From a virus, in IMG/VR virus record IMGVR_UViG_3300030106_001621, positions 1-35,457 of that record: DNA of 35,457 bases, one strand, 5' to 3'. The notes beneath the pieces are model-generated. The model was not told the DNA's origin. It worked only from the letters and a program-made list of their open reading frames with translations, and made no database searches. This document shows positions 7,211-13,938 of this stretch, piece by piece; position 1 is the first letter of the stretch; the number at the start of each line of letters is the position of its first letter. A program made the translations under genes and the position numbers.

Positions 7211-7801
7211 ATGCCAAAATATGCATCAGGAAAAAGAGCGTTAGCAATTTCAGATAGATCTGGACTTCAATATCCATGGAGAGAAATGGTAACAGAATGG
7301 AATGGAGCTTTTGTTCATGTATCTGAATATGAACCTAAACAACCACAATTAGAACCTTTACCAATAAGTGCTGACGGTGTTGCTTTACCACAGGTTAGAC
7401 CGGCAAGAACTGCACCTGCAGTAGCAAGAATAATGCCAGACAATCCATTTAAAACATACGCAGCTGCCTCAGGTATTATTAATGTAACATTTCCAGGTCA
7501 TGGTTTAACTGATGGAGACACTTACAGATTTAGAGGTGCTTCTCAAGCAACAACAGCAAGTGGTGGAACTTTTCAATTTGCAAACCCACAAGGTTTTGAT
7601 GGTATTACAGGAGCTAAACTTGCTTTAGCTGCAGGCTATTCTATTACTACAGGTATATTTAGATCAGGAGCAAGAATTCAAACAGATTATGCTAAAGCTA
7701 ATTATTTTTATTTTACAGTGAATACTGATACTGCTACATTAGGTAATCAAAAAGGAGGAGGAGTTGGATGTTCTGTTGGACCTATAACTCTTGAAGCATA
7801 A
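7211..7801 (+). CDS. Conserved structural hypothetical protein
   Basis: This 196-residue protein starts 2 nt after the adaptor gene, without a ribosome site, so coupled translation is likely. The N-terminal 60 residues include ALAISDRSGLQYPWREMVTE and a Pro-rich EPKQPQLEPLPI; I recall this block from marine phages between two adaptor genes. The rest is a Gly/Thr-rich beta domain, with FPGHGLTDGDTYRF in the middle and GGGVGCSVGPITL at the end. A connector-associated virion protein is likely from context. No enzymatic residues are recognisable. Confidence 0.72.
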   Translation: MPKYASGKRALAISDRSGLQYPWREMVTEWNGAFVHVSEYEPKQPQLEPLPISADGVALPQVRPARTAPAVARIMPDNPFKTYAAASGIINVTFPGHGLTDGDTYRFRGASQATTASGGTFQFANPQGFDGITGAKLALAAGYSITTGIFRSGARIQTDYAKANYFYFTVNTDTATLGNQKGGGVGCSVGPITLEA

Positions 7802-8520
7802 TGGCAGGAATAAGTTATTCAGGATTAGTTACACAAATTAGAAATTACACTGAAACAGACGCAAATGTTTTAACAACTGATATTTTAGAAAATATTATTT
7901 TAAATGCTCAGTCTAGAATATCTCAAGATGTTCCAATTGATGCTGATAGACATATGCAAGAAGGTAATTTAGTTACAGATAAAAATAGTATTTTTGCTCC
8001 GGCTGGAGCAATATTTACTAGAGGTATAGAAGTATTTGACTCTACTACAGCTTCAACTGGCACTTTAAGATGGCTTATTAAAAAAGATGTAACTTGGTTA
8101 GCTGAGTACATTGAAGATCTAACTGGATCAGGAGGAGCTGATGTAACCGGCATGCCTAAATATTATGCAATGTTTGGAGGAGCAACGGGAGATGGCTCAT
8201 CAAATTCAGGAGGTTATATGTTAGCACCTACTCCAGACGCAAACTATTATTTTAGAGTTCATTACGATAAAAGACCAGCAACATTAGCATCTGATAACAC
8301 GACTAATTATATTAGTATGAACTACCCTCAATTGCTTTTATATGCCTGTTTAGTTGAAACTTATGGGTTTTTAAAAGGCCCTACGGATATGTTGACATTA
8401 TACGAGCAAAAGTATAAAGATAGTATACAAACGTTTGCTTCTCAACAAATTGGAAGAAGACGTAGAGACGATTACACGGACGGCACGGTTAGAATTAAAA
8501 TTGATTCACCGAGTCCTTAA
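7801..8520 (+). CDS. Phage adaptor-like protein
   Basis: This 239-residue protein starts in a TAATG overlap with the previous gene. Residues 1-60 are helical (YSGLVTQIRNYTETDANVL, then LENIILNAQSRISQDVP), followed by strands and a region YYFRVHYDKRPATL, then helices (QLLLYACLVETYGFLKG, YEQKYKDSIQTFASQQ). This helix-strand-helix order with YEQKYK near the end is typical of the gp6/SU10-type adaptor family that forms the head-to-tail ring below the portal. Together with the gp4-like gene it suggests two stacked connector rings. The family call is from the pattern only. Confidence 0.72.
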   Translation: MAGISYSGLVTQIRNYTETDANVLTTDILENIILNAQSRISQDVPIDADRHMQEGNLVTDKNSIFAPAGAIFTRGIEVFDSTTASTGTLRWLIKKDVTWLAEYIEDLTGSGGADVTGMPKYYAMFGGATGDGSSNSGGYMLAPTPDANYYFRVHYDKRPATLASDNTTNYISMNYPQLLLYACLVETYGFLKGPTDMLTLYEQKYKDSIQTFASQQIGRRRRDDYTDGTVRIKIDSPSP

Positions 8521-8534
8521 ATTAGGAGAAAAAT

Positions 8535-8987
8535 ATGGCTATTACATCAGCAGTTTGTTCAAGTTTTAAAAGTGAACTTTTAAGTGGTAAACACGACTTT
8601 GATTCTTCAGGTGGAGATACTTTTAAAATCGCAATGTTTACAAGTTCTGCTTCTCTAGGCGCGACCACAACTGATTATAGTACATCAAACGAAATTACAA
8701 ATTCTTCTGGAACTGCTTATACAGCAGGAGGAAAAGCTCTTACAAACCAAGGCGTAACTTTAGACAGCACAACTGCTTACACTGACTTCGCTGATGTGTC
8801 TTGGACTTCAGCTTCATTTACAGCAAATGGTGCAATGATTTACAACACAACAACTGATGGCGGATCAGGTACAACAGATGCTGTTTGTGTCATAGCATTT
8901 GGTGGAGATAAAACAGTTTCTTCTGGAACTTTTACAGTTCAATTTCCAGCAGCCGCAGCAACTACAGCTATCCTAAGATTAACATAA
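8535..8987 (+). CDS. Small beta-rich virion protein
   Basis: This gene encodes 150 residues and begins 6 nt after AGGAG (8524-8528). It contains FKSELLSGKHDFDSSGGDTFK and IAMFTSSASLG near the N-terminus, an AYTAGGKALTNQGVTLD segment and a Thr/Ser-rich C-terminal beta region. I recall proteins of this size and N-terminus as widespread hypothetical structural proteins in marine phages, often next to fibre genes. It probably forms part of the tail surface or a fibre. No active-site residues are visible. Confidence 0.75.
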   Translation: MAITSAVCSSFKSELLSGKHDFDSSGGDTFKIAMFTSSASLGATTTDYSTSNEITNSSGTAYTAGGKALTNQGVTLDSTTAYTDFADVSWTSASFTANGAMIYNTTTDGGSGTTDAVCVIAFGGDKTVSSGTFTVQFPAAAATTAILRLT

Positions 8988-9001
8988 GGAGGTAAATCCT
9001 T

Positions 9002-10405
9002 ATGGCCATTACCCGAACTTTCACAGTAACGGTTGTTGGTGGTAAATACGTCATTGATGGAGTATCACAAGCCACATTAACTTTAGCAGAAGGCGCTACT
9101 TATAAATTTGATCAATCCGATAGTACAAATGGCGGTCACCCTTTAAGATTTGCCACAGCTGAAGATGCTAGTGGAGGAACTCAATATACAACAGGAGTAA
9201 CTAGTAGTGGAACTCCTGGCAACTCAGGAGCTTACACTCAAATAACTGTAGCTGCTAGTGCACCAAATCTTTATTATTATTGTACAAGTCACTCAGGAAT
9301 GGGTGGACAAGCTAACACCGTAGATGCAGACACCTGGGGTGTTTTAACATGGGGTGCTAACTCATGGGCTTCAAATACGGTAACTCCATCTATTACAGGA
9401 AATGAAATAACTTCATCACAAGGAGACGTAGATGCTTTTCCCGAACAAGGATGGGGTTCAGATACTTGGGGCACAGAAAATTGGGGAGCATCTGGATTAG
9501 CTGTTGAAGTTTCAGGAGTTTCTTTTTCTACCGCTTTAAATGCGGACGGTGTAATATCATCACCTAATACAGGATGGGGTCGAGATTTATGGGGTGAAGC
9601 ACCTTGGGGTGAAAGCAGTGACCCCGTAATACCTGTTAGTGGTTATTCAGTTTCACTTGGTTTTAATTCATCAGTTACAGTTACAACAGAAGTAAATACA
9701 GGATGGGGTTCAGATACTTGGGGATCTGAAAACTGGGGATCATCTGGAATTACTGTAGAAATTAGTGGAGTAGAATTTTCATCTGTAATTGGAGAAAATG
9801 GTTGGGGCACTATTGCTTATGGTGAAGGTGCTTGGGGTGAATGGGTATTAATTCCTGCCGATGTTGTAGGATTAACTGGAGTATCTTTTGGAAGTGCTTT
9901 AGGAACTTCAAGCGTACAGGTTGATTACACTGATGCTCCAAGTGGATATGCAGTTGCTACAGAGCAAGGAACTGGTTGGACAATTAATACCGGTGCTGAT
10001 ATACTTGTTGGATTATCAAGTCAAACAATTGGTTCAGGAGTAGGAGCAATTACACCGGCCGATGTTGTAGGAATTACAGGTGTTGAATTTGCCTCTTCGG
10101 TAGGTTCAATTACTACCGGGTCTGTAGAAATAATTAGTGTTACAGGAGTATCTTTTGCAAGTAGTGTTGGATCATTTACCATAGCCGATATGGCTGTTGG
10201 TTTAACAGGTCAATCTTTTGCAGGTTCTGTAGGAACAATTACACCAGCTGATGTAGTAGGATTGACCGGAGTTGAATTTAGTGCTAATGTAGGGGAATTA
10301 TACCCGGTATATTATAAAAACGTTGATATTGAATCTTCAGCGGGTTATGAAGATGTTGACATTGAAAGTACAACAACGTATACAGATGTAAATATAGCGG
10401 CGTAA
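9002..10405 (+). CDS. Tail-surface protein with cupredoxin-like domain and Trp-Gly repeats
   Basis: This 467-residue protein follows a very strong ribosome site, AAGGAGGT (8986-8993). Residues 1-105 look like a cupredoxin fold, with candidate type-1 copper ligands His46 (GGHPLRF), Cys94, His97 and Met100 in YYYCTSHSGMGG. Residues 112-285 carry five Trp-Gly-rich blocks beginning near W112, W151, W192, W235 and W268 (GWGSDTWG-type), alternating with strands such as VSGVSFS. From about 285 to 440 a shorter repeat, VVGLTGVEFASSVGSIT-like, recurs at least five times. The tail (NVDIES, EDVDIES, TDVNIA) is a third small repeat. A fibre or tail-tip protein is likely. Copper binding is inferred from residues only. 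Confidence 0.82.
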   Translation: MAITRTFTVTVVGGKYVIDGVSQATLTLAEGATYKFDQSDSTNGGHPLRFATAEDASGGTQYTTGVTSSGTPGNSGAYTQITVAASAPNLYYYCTSHSGMGGQANTVDADTWGVLTWGANSWASNTVTPSITGNEITSSQGDVDAFPEQGWGSDTWGTENWGASGLAVEVSGVSFSTALNADGVISSPNTGWGRDLWGEAPWGESSDPVIPVSGYSVSLGFNSSVTVTTEVNTGWGSDTWGSENWGSSGITVEISGVEFSSVIGENGWGTIAYGEGAWGEWVLIPADVVGLTGVSFGSALGTSSVQVDYTDAPSGYAVATEQGTGWTINTGADILVGLSSQTIGSGVGAITPADVVGITGVEFASSVGSITTGSVEIISVTGVSFASSVGSFTIADMAVGLTGQSFAGSVGTITPADVVGLTGVEFSANVGELYPVYYKNVDIESSAGYEDVDIESTTTYTDVNIAA

Positions 10406-10421
10406 ATTAGGAGAACAAATT

Positions 10422-11639
10422 ATGGCATCAACATATACACCACTTGGTATAGAAAAAATGGCTACTGGCGAAAATGCCGGTACATGGGGAACAAAAACTA
10501 ACACAAACTTAGATATATTTGAACAAATTGTTGGTGGATTTACTGGTCAATCGATTGCAGGCGGTGCACAAACTACAGCTTTATCTGTTTCTGATGGATC
10601 AACTGGTGCAACTTTATCTCATAGAATGATTGAATTTACAGGTTCTATTACAGGAAACCAAATCGTAACTATTCCATTAGATGTTCAAACTTTTTATTAT
10701 TTAAGAAATTCAACATCTGGAGCTTACACAGTTCAATTTAAATATACATCAGGATCTGGTGATACATTTACTTTTTCAGCAACTGACAAAGGTGATGCTG
10801 TTGTATTTGCAACTGCAAACGATGGAACTAATCCAGATATTTACACTTTACCAGCTGGTGACGTAACTACTGGTGGAACACAAACTTTAACAAACAAAAC
10901 TTTAACGTCTCCTAAAATTGGAACTTCAATTTTAGATACTAACGGAAATGAACTAGCTTTATTAACAGCAACAAGTTCAGCTGTTAACGAAATTACATTA
11001 GCAAATGCTGCGACTGGAAATGGTCCAATTATTTCTTCAACAGGTGAAACAAACGTTGATTTAAATTTAAATCCTAAAGGATCAGGAGTTCTTAAATCAG
11101 CAACTGCAGCAATTAATATTTCAGGTAAACAATCTATTTGGGTTCCAGCTACAGCAATGTACGCTGCCTCATCTAATGGATGTGCAGACATTGCTCAAAC
11201 AGAATTAACAGCTCAAAGACCTGAAGTTAAATCTTTAGATTTTGATGCTTCTTCAGATGAGTATGCACAATTTTCAATTGCATTCCCTAAAGGTTGGAAT
11301 GAAGGAACAGTAACTTTCCAAAGTTTTTGGAGTGCTGGTTCAACTAATACAGGCACAGTATGTTTTGCATTACAAGGTGTAGCAGTTAGTAGTGACGATA
11401 CATTAGATGTTGCTATGGGAACAGCTGTACCTAATACAGCATTAGCTGCTTCCGGAACAGCAAACGATCTAATGGTAAACGTAGAAAGCGGAGCAGTAAC
11501 AATAGCAGGCTCTCCAGCAGTTGGCGATGATGTCTTCTTTAACATTTTTAGAGATGTTTCAGCAGATACTTACAATGCTGATGCAAGACTCATAGGAATA
11601 AAAATATTCTATACTACTGACGCAGCTAACGACGCATAA
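10422..11639 (+). CDS. Probable tail fibre protein
   Basis: This 405-residue protein starts 8 nt after AGGAG (10409-10413). The N-terminus STYTPLGIEKMATGENAGTW, followed by GTKTNTNLDIFEQIVGG, is one I recall from many marine phage fibres, where it probably attaches to the tail. Residues 150-225 carry the fibre-like GGTQTLTNKTLTSPKIG and DLNLNPKGSGVL motifs seen in trimeric fibre shafts. The C-terminal 160 residues form a compact beta domain (SLDFDASSDEYAQFSIAFP), probably the receptor-binding or surface-exposed head. Function is inferred from these motifs and the surrounding tail genes. Confidence 0.8.
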   Translation: MASTYTPLGIEKMATGENAGTWGTKTNTNLDIFEQIVGGFTGQSIAGGAQTTALSVSDGSTGATLSHRMIEFTGSITGNQIVTIPLDVQTFYYLRNSTSGAYTVQFKYTSGSGDTFTFSATDKGDAVVFATANDGTNPDIYTLPAGDVTTGGTQTLTNKTLTSPKIGTSILDTNGNELALLTATSSAVNEITLANAATGNGPIISSTGETNVDLNLNPKGSGVLKSATAAINISGKQSIWVPATAMYAASSNGCADIAQTELTAQRPEVKSLDFDASSDEYAQFSIAFPKGWNEGTVTFQSFWSAGSTNTGTVCFALQGVAVSSDDTLDVAMGTAVPNTALAASGTANDLMVNVESGAVTIAGSPAVGDDVFFNIFRDVSADTYNADARLIGIKIFYTTDAANDA

Positions 11640-11651
11640 GGGAAATAGAGT

Positions 11652-12572
11652 ATGGCACAATTTGGATACACAATACTTGGTTTTGGATCAGGTGGAGCTC
11701 CTAAAGTTGAAATTCAATTTTTAGTAGTAGCCGGAGGCGGTTGCGGAGGTAACTCTAATTATGGATTTATCAGTGGCGGCGGCGGTGGAGCCGGTGGATA
11801 CAGAACATCTACTCAAACAGCAAACATAGGACAAACAATTACAGTAACAGTCGGCGATGGTGCTACTGCTGCTGGAGGTAGCGGTCCCGATAACGGCGGA
11901 AGTTCATCAATCTCAGGATCAGCTGCAGGACTAACAACAATAACTTCTACAGGTGGTGGCGCTGCAGGTGCTTATCACTCACCAGCTAAAGATGGTGGTT
12001 CAGGTGGTGGTACAGGAAATGGAAACCCAGCAGGTGGATTATCTGGTGGTTCAGGAAACACACCAAGCGTATCTCCAAGTCAAGGAAATCCCGGCGGAAG
12101 TGGTTCTGGTGGCGGAGGTCAACAAACCAATCCTGGAGCTGGAGCAGGTGGTGGTGGCGCTGGTGCCTCTGGAACCGATGCATCAGGAACTACTGCAGGT
12201 AATGGTGGAAATGGCACAGCAAATTCAATCACAGGTTCTTCAGTAACTTATGCTGGGGGAGCCGGAGGTGGTTCTTGGAATGGTCCAAATGGATCAGGTG
12301 GAACCGGTGGCGGCGCAGCCGGAGTAAGCGCTGCTGGTCTTAACAATGGAACTCCTGGAACTGCGAACACTGGCGGTGGCGGTGGCGGTACAGCTTGGGG
12401 AACTCATGGCGTAGGCGGTGAATCAATGGGTGGTAATGGCGGAAAAGGCGTAGTAATTTTAAGTGTGCCTACTGCTAATTATTCATCAACTACATCAGGC
12501 TCACCAACAGTTACAACATCAGGTGCAAACACAATAATTAAATTTACAGGTTCAGGGAGCTACACAACATAA
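11652..12572 (+). CDS. Glycine-rich tail fibre tip or adhesin-like protein
   Basis: This gene encodes 306 residues with only a weak ribosome site. It opens with a short hydrophobic block and the strand VEIQFLVVAGGGCGG. From about residue 40 to 265 it is dominated by Gly with Ser, Ala, Thr and Asn, in runs such as GGGGGAGGYRT and GAGAGGGGAGASG. It ends with a short beta segment (GVVILSVPTANYS). Glycine-rich domains of this type form polyglycine-II helix bundles in some T-even adhesins, such as phage S16 gp38. A receptor-binding tip is a good guess given the fibre gene before it. Another plus-strand frame is open inside it, but that is a by-product of GGT/GGA-rich codons. Confidence 0.78.
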   Translation: MAQFGYTILGFGSGGAPKVEIQFLVVAGGGCGGNSNYGFISGGGGGAGGYRTSTQTANIGQTITVTVGDGATAAGGSGPDNGGSSSISGSAAGLTTITSTGGGAAGAYHSPAKDGGSGGGTGNGNPAGGLSGGSGNTPSVSPSQGNPGGSGSGGGGQQTNPGAGAGGGGAGASGTDASGTTAGNGGNGTANSITGSSVTYAGGAGGGSWNGPNGSGGTGGGAAGVSAAGLNNGTPGTANTGGGGGGTAWGTHGVGGESMGGNGGKGVVILSVPTANYSSTTSGSPTVTTSGANTIIKFTGSGSYTT

Positions 12573-12964
12573 TGGCTAGTTTTGCAAAAATAGGAGCAGG
12601 AAATATAGTTGAAAAAGTTGTTGTTGTTAATAATGATGTAATTACTGACAATGATGGTAACGAACAAGAACAATTAGGTGTAGATTTTTTAAATAATTTA
12701 TATGGAACAACAGATGTATGGAAACAAACATCCTATAATACTCTCGCTAATGTTCATAGGTTAGGAGGAACACCTTTTAGAAAAAATTTTGCTGGAACAG
12801 GATTTATTTATGATGAAAGCAGAGATGCTTTTATACCATCAAAACCTTTTGCTTCTTGGGTATTAAACGAGGATACTTGTCAATGGGAAGCTCCAGTATC
12901 TAAACCTGTCGATAAAGCATATATGTGGGATGAAGAAAATCAAAGTTGGGATGCAATAGAATAA
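12572..12964 (+). CDS. Conserved phage protein next to fibre genes
   Basis: This 130-residue protein starts in a TAATG overlap with the glycine-rich gene. It has an N-terminal strand region (MASFAKIGAGNIVEKVVVVNN, broken by variable residues in relatives), a middle GVDFLNNLYG and WKQTSYNT, and a C-terminal part WVLNEDTCQWEAP with MWDEENQSWDA. I recall relatives in cyanophages and other marine phages encoded beside fibres and hydroxylases, without proven function. A small fibre-associated or fibre-chaperone role is possible. A strong promoter for the following gene lies directly after its stop. Confidence 0.75.
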   Translation: MASFAKIGAGNIVEKVVVVNNDVITDNDGNEQEQLGVDFLNNLYGTTDVWKQTSYNTLANVHRLGGTPFRKNFAGTGFIYDESRDAFIPSKPFASWVLNEDTCQWEAPVSKPVDKAYMWDEENQSWDAIE

Positions 12965-12967
12965 TAC

Positions 12968-12996
12968 TTGAAATATAACAATATTTAGAATATAAT
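12968..12996 (+). promoter_or_regulatory. Strong sigma70-type promoter for the oxygenase gene
   Basis: TTGAAA (12968-12973), a 17-nt spacer and a perfect TATAAT (12991-12996) precede ATG 13005. Exactly 8 nt separate the -10 box from the ATG, and there is no Shine-Dalgarno. Transcription should start within about two bases of the ATG, giving a leaderless or near-leaderless mRNA. Confidence 0.75.
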
Positions 12997-13004
12997 AATA
13001 CTTA

Positions 13005-13598
13005 ATGAAAGAAAAAATTAAATCAGCTAATTCCTCTTGGAGTTTTAAATTAGATAATGTTCATCTTTATTCTTACTGGCATGGTGCTTTTACAAAAGAA
13101 GAATGTAAAAAGATAATTCAAATTGCTAAAAAGAACGGTATGATTAAAGGAACAACAATGAATAATAACAAATTAAATGTTAGAGAAAGTAAAATATCTT
13201 GGTTATATCCTTCTGATGATATGAATTGGGTATTTCGTAGAGTAACTGACATGGTATTAGATTTAAATCAAAGATTTTTTAATTTTGATATATTTGGTTT
13301 AAGTGAAGGTTTTCAATTTACTAATTATAAGGCACCGTCTAATAAATATGGAAAACACGTTGATAGAGCATCAGATTTTATTGTTAGAAAATTATCTATA
13401 TCAATTCAATTAACTGACCCAAAAGAATATGAAGGTGGAGAACTTTATCTTTATGAAGATGATGAAGGTATACTAATGGATAAAAAACAAGGGACATTAA
13501 TTATGTTTCCATCTTATATGTTACACGAAGTTAAGCCTGTAACAAAAGGTGAAAGAAATTCATTAGTAACTTGGGTAACAGGAAATCAATTTAAATAA
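13005..13598 (+). CDS. 2-oxoglutarate/Fe(II)-dependent oxygenase (prolyl hydroxylase-like)
   Basis: This 197-residue single-domain protein carries the iron-binding triad H118-x-D120 (GKHVDRA) and H174 (YMLHEV), with Arg184 (GERNSL) placed to hold 2-oxoglutarate. Strands SISIQLTDP and GGELYLYE between them fit the double-stranded beta-helix of PKHD/P4H-type hydroxylases. Such enzymes couple 2-oxoglutarate decarboxylation to hydroxylation of a protein or small molecule; the substrate cannot be read from sequence. It lies directly downstream of fibre genes but has its own strong promoter. The first 10 residues repeat the start of the 64-residue protein at 448 (MKEKIKS), probably by chance. Confidence 0.88.
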   Translation: MKEKIKSANSSWSFKLDNVHLYSYWHGAFTKEECKKIIQIAKKNGMIKGTTMNNNKLNVRESKISWLYPSDDMNWVFRRVTDMVLDLNQRFFNFDIFGLSEGFQFTNYKAPSNKYGKHVDRASDFIVRKLSISIQLTDPKEYEGGELYLYEDDEGILMDKKQGTLIMFPSYMLHEVKPVTKGERNSLVTWVTGNQFK

Positions 13599-13858
13599 TG
13601 GCAAGGAAACTATCAATAAAAGAAACAATAGATATGTTTTCAAATGAAAATGGTTTTGCTTGGGGTATAAATACTGTTATGAAAGCATTAGTACCAAAAG
13701 CTAGTTATGATCTTACTGCTGCTAATGAAACATTTATCATAGATAGATGGGACTCAATATATCCACAACCAACATCCCAAGAAATAAAAGAGGAATACGT
13801 AAGGCAACAAACAATAGCTGAATGTATTGAATACTTTAAAAATAACAAAAAAACATAG
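13598..13858 (+). CDS. Small helical hypothetical protein
   Basis: This 86-residue protein starts in a TAATG overlap with the oxygenase, so it is likely co-expressed from the promoter at 12968. It is mostly helical (LSIKETIDMFSNENGFAWG, then EIKEEYVRQQTIAECIEYF) and has no membrane segment or enzymatic motif. I do not recognise the family. The tight coupling suggests functional linkage with the oxygenase, but this is only a positional argument. An 80-nt gap with a second promoter follows. Confidence 0.7.
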   Translation: MARKLSIKETIDMFSNENGFAWGINTVMKALVPKASYDLTAANETFIIDRWDSIYPQPTSQEIKEEYVRQQTIAECIEYFKNNKKT

Positions 13859-13902
13859 TTTTTGATTATACAAGAGAGCCCTAGTAAAGCAGCAAGATTA
13901 GA

Positions 13903-13930
13903 TTGATCTCTTTTAAAAACTATATATAAT
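13903..13930 (+). promoter_or_regulatory. Sigma70-type promoter for the large tail gene
   Basis: TTGATC (13903-13908), a 16-nt spacer and a perfect TATAAT (13925-13930) stand before ATG 13939. The 8-nt distance from -10 to ATG is the same as at 13005, again with no Shine-Dalgarno. A weak AAGAGA/TCTCTT inverted repeat (about 13871-13912) surrounds the -35 region. Confidence 0.65.
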
Positions 13931-13938
13931 GGCTGTTT

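Noticed and set aside
10841-11545. Two minus-strand frames of 110-116 codons opposite the fibre gene
   Set aside because: The fibre motifs on the plus strand are clear; the minus frames lack start signals and look like mirrors of Ala/Thr/Val codons.
11953-12246. 97-codon plus-strand frame inside the glycine-rich gene
   Set aside because: It is a shifted reading of GGT/GGA repeats (Val/Gln/Leu-rich), with no ribosome site.
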